DNA of 64,000 nucleotides from Phlebotomus papatasi (taxonomy: Eukaryota; Arthropoda; Insecta; Diptera; Psychodidae), in assembly GCF_024763615.1 (NCBI RefSeq), contig NC_077223.1, positions 55,490,627-55,554,626 of the forward strand. The letters are read 5' to 3'. Below are positions 33,946 to 44,436 of this stretch, one piece after another. Each line of letters opens with the position of its first letter. Position 1 is the stretch's first letter. The notes below the pieces were generated by a model. It saw only the letters and a program-made list of their open reading frames with translations. It did not search any database and had not been told where the DNA came from. The position numbers and the translations under genes were made by a program.

Positions 33946-34081
33946 GCTGAGGCCCAATTTTTGAAACTCTCACTCGCACTCGCGAGCTCTTTAGTGGCCG
34001 AGAGAAATTCACTCGCACATTCCATAGATTCAAATCCTTCTGTAACGACTTAATTATAACATAAAGTACTCGTTGCACGTA
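33946..34081. repeat. Partial copy of the CTCGCACTCGCGAG foldback
   Basis: GAGGCCCAATTTTTGAAACT, then CACTCGC repeats and CTCTTTAGTGGCCGAGAGAA match one arm of the element at 36841-37058. It is broken at 34080 by the start of an AGGGTAGAG MITE end (34082-34118), which is itself broken by hAT copy 2. Confidence 0.75.
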
Positions 34082-34641
34082 GGGTAGAGTAAGTACTTTT
34101 CGCCACCTCAAGGTTTGACAGAGATGTGCGCCAAGCCAATTTTAGCCGCTCGGCGCAAGCCGCCGAGATTTTTGCTTAGCCGCCGCCGCCAAAAATTTTT
34201 AATGCGCGCCGCCAGCCGCCGCCAGTTCTTTTTTAGCGCGCCGCGGCGAATTTTGTTTATATTTCAATTTTCTGATAATACCCATAATAGATAATTTTCA
34301 TTCTTATGAAAAAAATGTATAGTTAGGATAGTTAGTTATTATACTTTCTATTGTCAAGAGGCTTTTGCTTAAAAAAAATTGGATATAATTACAAAAAAAA
34401 AATAATAAAAATCTTTCATCAATGCGGTAGTTTGAAAATTATTCACTTTTGTGCTTCAATATTTACTAGATAGCAAATAGCTGTACATCTGCAAAAATAT
34501 TATGGATTCCTGCAACTTTTTACTTTACGATTACGTATAAACATTAAAATAAAATAACTTTAGATACAGAGAAATCGTCAATCAGAGTAAATGATACTCA
34601 AATCATCCAGTTCTTTCTCAGTGGAGACAGGAAAAATTCCC

Positions 34642-34713
34642 GCCTCCACCCAGAATCGAACTGGAGACCTCTCGTTAACTAGACGAGTGCTCTACCAACT
34701 GAGCTATAGGGGC
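34642..34713 (-). tRNA. tRNA-Thr(AGT)-like sequence inside hAT copy 2
   Basis: Again 72 nt with a full cloverleaf. The anticodon stem CTCGT/ACGAG is perfect, the loop is CTAGTTA, the B box GTTCGATTC is canonical and the A box is TAGCTCAGTTGG. One acceptor-stem pair is mismatched (C:A). It is better preserved than the copy at 13440-13511. Confidence 0.6.
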
Positions 34714-35768
34714 CACAAGCTCTGCTTGACTTGCTACAGCGACCTTTAGCCACTTTAGATATTCAGGAAAAATCTTTTCCTCTCTATTGGACACTTTTGT
34801 TCCAATGGTCCCTTAAGGGGTTAACCCTTTGGGGATGATTGGAATACCGGTGTCCCATAAAGAAAATAATTTTTCTTGACTACCTAAAGTCATTTTTTCT
34901 CATGTTTGTACATAATTACAAAGTAGAAGGTTGAAGGAATCTAGGATAATTTTTGCAGGTCTCCAGCTATTTGCCACCGTCAAATCATATAACTTTGTGC
35001 CAGGGGATGCAACTTTGTGCCACCCTATTTTTAGACATGAAAAGCTCTCTAGCGGAATTGGTAGTTGCGAGGAAGCTCTCCAAAAATTCTGAAAGATAGC
35101 TCTAACCTTTTTGTTTTGGTGCTGTAAAACGATTTTTAAAGGTCTCAAGGATGACTTTTCTAAAACAAATTCTAACCTTTTGTTTTTACTTTCTGCGTGG
35201 CTTTTTGGATTTTCCTTATAAATCATTAAAAATTCTTTAATTACGTGACAATTTCTTTCTTTTCGAAAAATATATTACTGAATAAATCTATTACTGAAAT
35301 TAAGTTATAAAAAGAAAGCAAAAATAGTTGTGAAATATTTGCCTTACACCTTTTAAAATGTTTGAATGTAGTACAGTGGGGGAAAAGCCTTGCCCTGCCC
35401 TTAAACAAACCCCCCCCCCATGGGGCTTTTATTGTTTTTGAGTTTTTATGAGCTCATTTTTGTATTGATACTGTACAAAAGAGCAGTAAAACATCAAGTT
35501 TGAGAAGTGACTAAATTTACAATTAAAATCAGTAGAATTTTCATGAAAGTTTCGATCTTTATGGATAGAAAAATTAAATTAAATCCATTTTTGAAAAGAT
35601 TTGTATTTTTTACTTATCAAATTTAATTTTTTTGCTGACCAAATATAATTTTCTACTTCTCATTTGTTTTTGTCATCTTTGATGCTTCTAGGGGGAGGGG
35701 CAGCTGCCCCCCTGCCCCTCTAGGTACGCCCATGAATGTAAGATTTATCATTGATTAAGTTCACCAGT

Positions 35769-36227
35769 AAGGGCCTCGAGTGGGTCAGTGGATAGAGTAG
35801 TAGCTCTATGACTGCGAGGTCCGGGGTTCAAAGCTGAGCAGCAGCAGAAAAAGATTTCTCATGCCATATCGGCTTTGAATTCGTCCAGTGAATGAATGAA
35901 TAGTAATGTCAATGGTGCATATTGACAAAAAAGTGAACCGCCTAAACAATAGAGGCTGGTACGAGAACGAGTTTCGATGTGAAAGTGGTACTTCAATCGA
36001 TACAAATATTCGCTGTCACTGATCCCAAACACACACCGAGAAGGGATGCTGTGACATAGTAACGGCACTGACTGCTCACAGAGCTGTGATATAGAGCGGC
36101 TACCCGTATCGGGAGATAAGATAGAATAGGAGTGGGGAAGCATAAGGGGCCCAATTGGTGGCCTGGATGCATCGGAATATCCGAAATGGAGAACTGACCC
36201 CTGGCAAAATCTTATCTTATCTCTCTT
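35769..36227 (+). mobile_element. tRNA-derived SINE with 12-bp TSD
   Basis: Direct repeats AAGTTCACCAGT at 35757-35768 and 36228-36239 flank the insertion. hAT copy 1 has the empty site at about 13906-13918 (ACGTTCACCAGT). The head has a pol III A box (GGGTCAGTGGATAGAG) and a B box (GGGTTCAAAGC), and the tail is TCTTATCTTATCTCTCTT. Length is 459 bp. Confidence 0.88.
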
Positions 36228-36840
36228 AAGTTCACCAGTTTCATTTTTATTGATGATTTTCGGTTCGTAAAAACTGTCCCTTCGTTAAAGGGTTAAGATT
36301 TTAAACATTTTTTAAAATAATGTTTTAATCGTGCATCGAATTCAACATTTCTTACTAAATATTTCAACTGTTATCAAATGTTCATCGAGAAATATTTTTG
36401 TTTGTAGATAAACAATTTTTCTATTGGCTATTGAATTTGAGTTTATAATTCCAGATAAAATTATTTTAATTTTTACGTCTACGAATTTCAAAAAGGTTTG
36501 TTAATATTTTTATTGAATTTGTCTTTCTGAAAGATTATAAAAATGTTGTGCCTAAAATTGACAGATTGTTTTCTATCTGTTTTGTTGTTACTATTTTTTT
36601 TAAATAGATTTCCATGATTAGTAATTATAGCAAGAAAAAAATTGAGGAAAATCGAGAATTTATGTGGATTGTAATCGAAAAATGTTAAGGAAAAGTCTGG
36701 CGCGCCTAGCTGAGCCGCAGCCGATTGCTTCAGCTGGCGCGCCGACGCGCAGCCAGCCGCCAATATTTAAATGTTAGCCGCCGCCGCCGAAATTATCTTG
36801 GCGCACATCTCTAGTCGGGTGCGGGTCGGATATGCAGAGG

Positions 36841-37058
36841 GTCAATTTTTGAAATTCTCACTCGCACCCGCGAGCTCTTTAGTGGCCGAGAGAAATCCAC
36901 TCGCACATCCCGGAAAATCTTGAGTACGTGCAACGAGTACTTTATGTTATGAAGAAGTCGTTACAGAAGGATTTAAATCTACGGGGTGTGCGAGTGGATT
37001 TCTCTCGGCCACTAAAGAGCTCGCGGGTGCGAGTGAGTTTCAAAAATTGGGCCTCAGA
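36841..37058. mobile_element. Foldback element with CTCGCACCCGCGAG arms, ~215 bp
   Basis: Arms of about 85 bp carry CTCACTCGCACCCGCGAGCT and CGGCCACTAAAGAGCTCGCG as reverse complements. The spacer holds ACGAGTACTTTATGTTATGA, also found in the partial copy at 33946-34081. Confidence 0.8.
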
Positions 37059-37215
37059 TCTCTAAGTTAGTTCACTCATCGCTTTAGAGACGTGATGCAC
37101 CCTTTGCCAGAAGAAAGACGTCAACAACTACATATTCACATGGATTTCCCGTAAAAGCAATTTTTTATTTGCTAGAAATCTTTTATTTTTATTAGCGTTA
37201 TAAAGGACTGAACAA
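37059..37215. other. eIF3i 3' flank
   Basis: A short stretch that should hold the eIF3i 3' UTR. It has no feature of its own. Confidence 0.4.
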
Positions 37216-38475
37216 TTAGTCGAAAGAATAATCGAAATAAGAAGAATCAAATACTTGTACACGCACAAAACCATCTTCTCCGCCGGTGGCAAAACTCTTT
37301 CCATCTGGATGGAAAGCTAAGCTGTTGATAGGCCCGAAGTGTCCTTTAACACGGGCAAACTCTTCTTCATAAATTAGATAGAAAAAGCGTGCATCAAATT
37401 TTCCAGCCCTTGCAGAGGTTGTTGTTACTTCCATAGCATCTTGACCACCACCTTTCAATTTTCAATTATTTCAATGTAAAGATATAAAAGATGATACTTT
37501 ATTTTATATATATACTTACCCAAAGCAACATGATCCATGATAGGGCTAATGGAAGCAGAATTGACATGTCTTTCTGTCTTGTAGGTTTTCAAACACATGA
37601 GTGATTCAGAATCAAAAAGTTTCGCGGTTGTATCCTTCGATGCACTCACAAACATTGTGCCATCCTTGGACATCTGCATATCATTAATCACCATTGTGTG
37701 ATCATTAACAGAGTTGACCTCCTTGCCCATTCGTAAATCCCAAACAGTTATCTGCCCATCTTCATGGCCAGTTATAATAGTTTCGTCGAGAGGACCCCAA
37801 AGCATTGAAGTGATTTTTGACTGGAGAATGGGAATGCGTAGAATGGCATTTGCAGTAGCCAAACCTTCATCAGGATTCCTCACATCAATAATAAATAACT
37901 CGCAGCTATGACCCATAGCTTTATCCGTGGAATAAGCCGCTTGATTTCCAGAATAACTAAAGTTGCACGTTCTTACAGATGATTTGCATGGTATCGTAGC
38001 AATTGTAGTGCCACGTTCAACATTCCACAAACGAGTACTCATGTCTCCACTGCCAGTCATGAGTTTTGTTGTAGTCCAATCCACATCGATGCACCATACA
38101 GCTCCCTGATGCCCATTAAAAGTACCCAAACGCTCCCCATTCAAGGAAAACCAAACATTGGGCTTCTGATCCTTTGAACAGGAAAAGAGTAAATCTCCTT
38201 CTCGGTTATACTTAATTTGAGTTATTGAACGTTCATGACCCTGAAGCACTAAGGGTTTCTGAAAAAAATGTTAAGTAATATCTTTAATTGAGACATTTTT
38301 ACCTAATATTCTATCGAAACAATGAAATTTTATTGAGGTTATGGACTCAATCATGAAGGAAAACAGTTCATAAAATCAAGCGCCCCAACTCAACACATTT
38401 ATTTTAATTCTTTATTCACATTTTTTCACTCATGTGTTACATTTTTAAACTTATGTATATTCTTCTTCTTACCAT
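37216..38475 (-). CDS. eIF3i: Translation initiation factor eIF3 subunit I (TRIP-1)
   Basis: Three coding exons: 38473-38475 (only the ATG, followed by GTAAGA), 37520-38258 and 37216-37451. They join to 325 residues, the usual family length (about 325). eIF3i is a WD40 propeller in the eIF3 complex that organises the 43S pre-initiation complex. Conserved strings: KPLVLQGHERSITQIKYNRE, SKDQKPNVW, NGHQGAVWC, SMLWGPLDETIITGHEDG, SKDTTAKLFDSESLMCLKTY, GGGQDAMEVTTTSARAGKFD, KGHFGPINSLAFHPDGKS. The single-codon first exon follows from the frame and the conserved M-x-PL-LQGH start; the position of that ATG should be checked with a transcript. Confidence 0.95.
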
Positions 38476-39667
38476 ATTTACTTTTTCTCACTACTTTATT
38501 CAATAAAAAACCAATTTTCCGCAAAATGCACCACACCACACACGAGCTAAACGTCAAAATTTGAGTACTACCGCCAAAGTAGACGGTACTAGAATTAAAA
38601 TACCGGAAGTTATGACCTGTGGCGCTACCTTTTAGAATTCCTTTATAACAATTTTGACATTTTAGACGACCTAAAAAAAACAAAGAAAATTTTTGCATTG
38701 TTGTGTCAAGTATATTTTATGCTTTATTTAAATTTAAAAATTCTTTGTAAAAATAACTTCAAATTAAAATACCAAACTCTATTAACGTTATATTGTGAGG
38801 TGTACGATGATAATCGTAATTTTGAAAGAAATTTCAAATTAAGGTAAACTCGGAGATTTAAAATTTAATAAATCATGCATACTGCATACTGCACCATGCG
38901 TATAGGGTAAGTGAGCCAAATTTCGGCATAGTTGCATGCAAGCGCCAAAGTCTCAATAAGTTTGAAATGTAATATCTTTAATAGAAATTGATTTTTTTAT
39001 TCCTTCTACTTAAGGAGTGTTGCTTAAAACCTTGTAGACAGTTTTTCGTCTTTATTTATTCTAAAATCATTCTTAATACATTTTAAAATGAACAAAAATG
39101 TAGACATAGCTTTGGTGCCCTATTTCGGCCACCTTCATTCTCATAGTTCCTTGCCCTTCAGGAATTCTTCCAATGCCTTTTTCACGTCATCTTGTTTATC
39201 GAAGCTGCATTTTTTGTTATTCTTTTGCATTGTATAATCTCTAGAGTCTAGAGTATGTAAATACTAAAAATTCATGGAAATTTGAGGAACAAAAAATGTG
39301 GCCGAAATTGCAAGCTGGCCGGAATTTGGCACACTTACCCTACCTCTCTAATGCTCGGGCATTATAAATTTGAATAAATCAAAGTGAAAATTTTAATATT
39401 TATTTATCGGCTAGGTATAGAGAGGACCGAGAGAGATCTTTTTCTCTAAAATTGATTTAGAAAAAATCGACTGACACAACAATTCTAATTCATTTTCAGT
39501 GTTTCCAACTATTAATTGAATTGAAATCGTAGAGATAAAACAAAAGAATATGGTACGTGCAGACATAAAACAAACATTCCAAAACATCAGCTAGCTGAAA
39601 ATGAAATCTGCAACGTTCATTGCTATAGCTGTTTTTCCTGTGTAATAAAATTGATGAGCTTAGTGCA
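38476..39667. other. Divergent intergenic region between eIF3i and PGRP
   Basis: Contains the eIF3i 5' flank, MITE copy b and the PGRP upstream region. No other gene seen. Core promoter motifs could not be fixed. Confidence 0.4.
38905..39340. mobile_element. 430-bp GGCCGAAAT MITE, copy b
   Basis: TA-flanked, with ends GGGTAAGTGAGCCAAATTTC and GGAATTTGGCACACTTACCC. It lies between the divergent eIF3i and PGRP genes. Confidence 0.88.
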
Positions 39668-40972
39668 ATGACTGGTAAAATAACTCATTAAATATTTATT
39701 CTAGAAATTTTATAATGTTTTCTTTAATGATACTCAGGACCAGGAGAATGCTCCACTTCAATCAACTGTCAAACTTCTCACGTAGTTTTGGACACAGATA
39801 GTGAGGAATTGAATGAAAGAACACCACTTCTTTCCATTCCGAACGCTCCACCAAGAAGTTGCTTGGAAGTATGTATTGTGTCAATAATTTTCTTTTGTGG
39901 TATCGCAATTGGAATATATCTACTTATTGTTGAAGGTATAATAATATTGAAGATATGGTAAGTGTGCCAAATTTCGGCATAGTTGCATGCAAGCGTCAAA
40001 GTCTCAAGTTTGAAATGTAATATTTTAAATACAAATTGATTTTTTTTTTAATTCTTTCTTCTGAAAGAGTGTTGCTTGAAACCTTGTAAAGAGTTTACCG
40101 TCTTTATTTACTCTAAAATCATTCTTAATACATTTTAAAATGAATAAAAATATAGACATAGCTTTGGTGCCCTATTTCGGCCACCTTAATTCTCATAATT
40201 TCTTACCCTTCGGGAATTCTTCCAATGTCTTTTTCACGTCATCTCGTTTGTTGAAGCTACATTTTTTTGTTATTCTTTTGCATTGTATAATCTCTGGAGT
40301 ACGTAAAATCTGAAAGTTCATGGAAATTCGAGGAACAAAAAAGGTGGCCGAAATTGCAAGCTGGCCGGAATTTGGCACACTTACCCTATAGATTGAAATG
40401 GGATATTTTAATTCAAGATTTTTAACAATATTACAGGAAAAGAAAGACCTACGAATTTTCCATTTGATCTCATCGACAGGAGTTCATGGACAGCCAATGA
40501 AGCTCACGGAAAACCATTCAATCAATATGTAGTAGATCACGTTATAGTGTTTCACACTCGTGGGAAACGTTGTGACAACTTTCAGGATTGCATCAAAATT
40601 ATTAAGTCTCTCCAAACGGATTTACAACGACGCAATATCTCAGATGTTCCTTACAATTTTCTTATTAGTGACGATGGTCTAACATATGAAGCACAAGGAT
40701 GGAAATTTCAAAGTGGATTTATTGGACTGAAAGAGCGAAATCGTACATTTGCCTTGGGGTTTCTAGGGAATTTTACAAAGCAGACACCAAAAAGACGTCA
40801 ACTTGAGGAGTCTCGATCCTTCATCAATGAAGCTATCCGGAGAGGTAAGTTACAAAGTAAATATGGTGTATTTGTGGCAAGGAATAAAACAGAACAACCG
40901 AGAGATTCTCAGGCATTGATTGATTCCTTGAAAATATGGGATAGTTGGCGAGGTGTGATAGAATACTCATGA
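39668..40972 (+). CDS. Non-catalytic transmembrane PGRP (PGRP-LA-like)
   Basis: Exons 39668-39674 (tentative, MTG), 39738-39935 and 40437-40972 give 246 residues. A cytoplasmic tail precedes one membrane segment (about 46-66, CIVSIIFFCGIAIGIYLLIV), then a peptidoglycan-recognition (amidase_2-like) ectodomain: type II topology as in fly PGRP-LA, -LC and -LF. Fold motifs include VIVFHTRGKRCDNFQDCIKI, YNFLISDDGLTYEAQGW and GFLGNFTKQTPKRRQ. The zinc ligands are not intact: the first H of the HH pair is F, and the C-terminal GHRD...C motif is replaced by VARNKTEQPRDSQ. It should therefore bind or regulate in the Imd pathway rather than cleave. PGRP-LA is my best guess. The 7-base first coding exon rests only on frame and splice sites. 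Confidence 0.88.
39956..40386. mobile_element. 430-bp GGCCGAAAT MITE, copy c, filling the PGRP intron
   Basis: TA-flanked, with the left end changed to TGGTAAGTGTGCC and right end CACTTACCC. It makes up 431 of the 501 bp of the last PGRP intron. Confidence 0.85.
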
Positions 40973-42082
40973 ACTTTTTTTTTCTTTATTACAAATTTTC
41001 ATGCCACATATTTTGTTTCATACAATTTTATTTCCTTCATTGAATAAGAAAAGAAAACAATATATACAATATTACAATAAAGAAGGAATAGAAATTTTAG
41101 ATAGATAATTTTAGCATTAAAATGTAAGCAAAAGGCTGATGAGACACTGTATAAAAATTATTTTTAGTATCAACGGTAATGAATTTTAAAGCATATATAT
41201 CTCGAATTAGTATAAAAATTCGTTACTTTCTTCAAGGTTTAAGTCTGTTTCCCAAAGAAAGAAATTTATTATTTCTATTTTATATTTCTTTAAGTTTAGT
41301 CCTTTAAGTTCCTTTAACTTTTGAATCTTAAATATTTCGAAACAGCTTCAAACTCAATAGTTACATTTATGAACAGTGTCTCTTGTGAGAAAAGGCAAAG
41401 AACAAATAAACAGTAAAAAGTCTAGATTTTTTTCTTTCAAAAATGGGACTAATTTATATATTTCAACTAAAAATATTGCAGGCTACACAGATTTTTTTTT
41501 AATTTGCATGATAATTACACTGTTTTGAATGTTTGCTTTTTTAAGATTGTTTTTTTTTTTATAAGCGTCAGTTGAAGCAAGCATATGACACAAATAATTC
41601 TACACTATAAGTAAAAACAGGAAAAGTTCCTGCCTTCCACACTGAATTGAATTTACTGCCCATTTTTGTAACTTGTCAATTTTAAATTTTTACTGCTTAT
41701 TTGTACAGTGCCCTGAAAAATTTCAATCCCCGAGATCAAACAAAATTCACCGCTAACAAAGATTTGTAGTAACTGATATTACATACAAATAATTTTCTAC
41801 AGAAAAATATTTATAAGTATAAATTGTTATATTTGAAAGTCTTTTTTCAGCAGAAATTTATTGATAAATAAAAGCAAAACATGAAAGCGAATTACTATTG
41901 GTAAACTTTAGAATTGCATAAAAAAGTTTCCAATTAATTGTCTTGTATATAGTTGGTAAAAAGTGAAAATTCTCATGTAAATAAAAATGTAAGAGAATAA
42001 TAAACTTCTGCAATGGAAAATGGAATAAAACTAGCCTAAGAAAATCAGTATGAAAGAACCAAAATCAAGCAAAACATTGTTA
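40973..42082. other. Convergent intergenic region
   Basis: Lies between the 3' ends of the PGRP and CRAL-TRIO genes. It should hold both 3' UTRs. AT-rich, no gene or repeat recognised. Confidence 0.45.
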
Positions 42083-44215
42083 TCAATCGACTTCGAGTTT
42101 CCGAAAACTTCCAGCGATAGAATCCATCTGTGTGAGACTGTTGCTATTGTTATTCTTATCACGGCTACTAATGATACCTCTGTCACTCAGCAACGCCATC
42201 TCATCTAGAGACAGGATAACATCCCGTTTTGCTGCCATTTCGGCCTTCCATAATTCAATCATTTCGGCCATGGGCATTGAACCGCCCATTTCGAGTGGGA
42301 GACACTCCTTGTCCACCTTCTTGATTAAATTCTCCACATTCACGTGGATCTACAAATAGTTAGAAAATAACAATTATATAATGAATATCAGATTGTTTAA
42401 AGAGGAGCAATGGTGCTTACACTGAGGCGGTCATTAATTTTTTTTGACACCAAAGATTTAGCAAAGTCCACAACATATTTAACTGTGGTGTGTACATTAA
42501 CGATATGAATTTCTTTGTGGCGCATTGGTACAGATTGTTCTCCCCACTTCATGATTCTTGCAAATTCTGTAACGTTCCAACAAGTAATATGTGCTGCTGA
42601 AACCCCACTCATGTCTCCAATATGTGTGAAACCCAAAATTTGATTTTCAGGATCCTCTAGGAGAGTTTCGTATGTAATAAAATGAGCACGTGCCATATCA
42701 GCGCTACAGTGTCGTGATGGATCAAAGTTCTCTGTAATAAAATTGCTGTCTATTATTAATTGCAACGTATTTACCAATTTTTGTTCCCGAGGATTTTCCG
42801 TTTATAAACAAAAAAAAAACTAGAGAGTTATTAGGGTAAGTGTGCCAAATTCCGGCCAGCTTGTAATTTCGGCCATAGTTTTTGTTCCTCGAATTTCATT
42901 GAATTTTTAGTTTTTGCATACTCTAGAAATAATACAATACAAAAAATGACAAAAAATGTCACTTCGACGAACAAGATGATCTAAAAAAGACATTAGAAGA
43001 ATTCCATAAGGGCAAGGAACTGTGAAAATGAAGGTGGCCGAAATAGGCAACAAATGTAATGTCTACATTTTTATGCATTTTAGAATGTATTAAGAGTGAA
43101 TTTAGAGAAAATAAAGACGATAGACTGCCTACTGGGTTCCAAGGAACACTCCTTATAAAAAAAGTAACAAATAAATTCAATTTGAATTTAAAATATTACA
43201 TTTCAAACATAAGACTTTGGGGCTTGCATGCAACAAGCCGAAATTTGGTACACTTACCCTAGGGCAAGTGAGCCAAATTTCGGCATAGTTGCATGCAAGC
43301 GCCAAAGTCTCAAATTTGAAATGTTATATTTTAAATTCAAATTGATTTTTTTATTCTTTCTTCCTAAAGAGTGTTGCTTGGAACCTTGTAAAGAGTTTAC
43401 CGTCTTTATTTACTCTAAAATCATTCTTAATACATTTTAAAATGAATAAAAATATAGACATAGCTTTGGTGCCGAATTTCGGCCACCTTCATTCTCATAG
43501 ATCCTTGCCCTTCAGAAATTCTTCCAATGCCTTTTTCACGTCATCTCGTTTGTCGAAGCTACATTTTTTGTTATTCTTTTGCATTGTATAATCTCTAGAG
43601 TACGTAAAATCTAAAAGTTCATGGAAATTCGAGGAACAAAAAAGGTGGCCGAAATTGCAAGCTGGCCGGAATTTGGCACACTTACCCTATAGCTTTTAAG
43701 AATGAACCAGAAAATAAAAATTTTATAACTGTAAAATAATTTTAGTTCATCCAAACTTAACATGGACGTGTTTACATACTTGCAAATGCAATAACAACAC
43801 GGCGTCCATTCTTATCACGAATCGGTGATGCAAAGATATATCCACCAGAAATGAGCTCATTGACTGTAGGGGACAGGAAGTCTAGTTTAGTGGTCATATG
43901 GGCAAATGTACGTCGGAAATTGAGATATTTAAGGAGAGTCTGTTCCGCCATAGGGATACTAAATTTCTTGGCACGAAGAAATCGTAAAAGAAATTTATCA
44001 TCCATTCGCACATTATTCACATCAGGATTTTTCTTAAGCCAGTCACGGATTTGTTGTAGGCATTGTTCACGAGCACATGAATCCTCACGCAATTCTTTGC
44101 GTGCAATTTTAAGCACCTTTTCACTGATACCGAGATCTTCTTCGGTTGATGTCTTATTCAGACCCTTCCCGCCGCCGTTCCACGGGTAACTCAAGATCAC
44201 TCTGGTCGTGGCCAT
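42083..44215 (-). CDS. CRAL-TRIO lipid-transfer protein, clavesin-like
   Basis: Exons 43780-44215, 42421-42731 and 42083-42349 join in frame (phases 1, 0) to 337 residues. The N-terminal CRAL-TRIO-N helices show DDKFLLRFLRAKKFSIPMAE, and the SEC14 lipid-binding fold follows with GFTHIGDMSGVSAAHITCWN, EIHIVNVHTTVKYVVDFAKS, and LPLEMGGSMPMAEMIELW. Such proteins carry a hydrophobic ligand or phosphoinositide; clavesin and alpha-tocopherol transfer protein are the nearest named relatives. The Ser/Asn-rich tail is variable. The ATG at 44215 (MATTRVILS) is preferred because TAATGCAG upstream looks like a splice acceptor of a 5' UTR intron; ATG at 44230 is an alternative. The ligand cannot be told. 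Confidence 0.9.
42834..43259. mobile_element. 430-bp GGCCGAAAT MITE, copy d
   Basis: TA at 42832-42833 on the left and 43260-43261 on the right, the latter shared with copy e. It lies in intron 1 of the CRAL-TRIO gene. The strand order of its internal motifs is opposite to copy e. Confidence 0.85.
43262..43687. mobile_element. 430-bp GGCCGAAAT MITE, copy e
   Basis: Directly abuts copy d, with one TA between them, and ends at TA 43688-43689. The ends are GGGCAAGTGAGCC and GGCACACTTACCC. Confidence 0.85.
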
Positions 44216-44366
44216 TGGTGGACTCTGCATTAGGATAAACAATATATGATATTTAAAATCATTTAGTAAAAGAATTAGAAGGAATTTTCTAGCTGAAAGT
44301 TAATGTCATTAAGTAAGAAATATTATTTAATTAAATCATGTTGGGTTTTGAAACTAAAGGATATAC

Positions 44367-44436
44367 GAGACGCTCAGAGCAGAAGTGGACTGTTTTAATA
44401 GGGAAACAAAGGAGAGAACTTCTGCTCTGAGCGTAT
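44367..44436. mobile_element. Small hairpin MITE, 70 bp, copy 1
   Basis: GACGCTCAGAGCAGAAGT pairs with ACTTCTGCTCTGAGCGT across a loop with TGTTTTAATAGGGAAAC. A nearly identical copy lies at 58215-58291. Confidence 0.8.

Larger units (their letters stand above)
34119..36813. mobile_element. hAT-like element, copy 2, no matching TSD
   Basis: The ends (C)AGAGATGTGCGCCAAG and GGCGCACATCTCTA, and the whole layout, match copy 1 at 11996-14693. The flanks TTTGA and GTCGGGTG do not match each other, so the copy is chimeric or flank sequence was lost. It carries the tRNA-like sequence, a SINE, and a replaced segment at about 34752-35478 with a TTAACCCTTT-type repeat. No transposase ORF. Confidence 0.85.
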
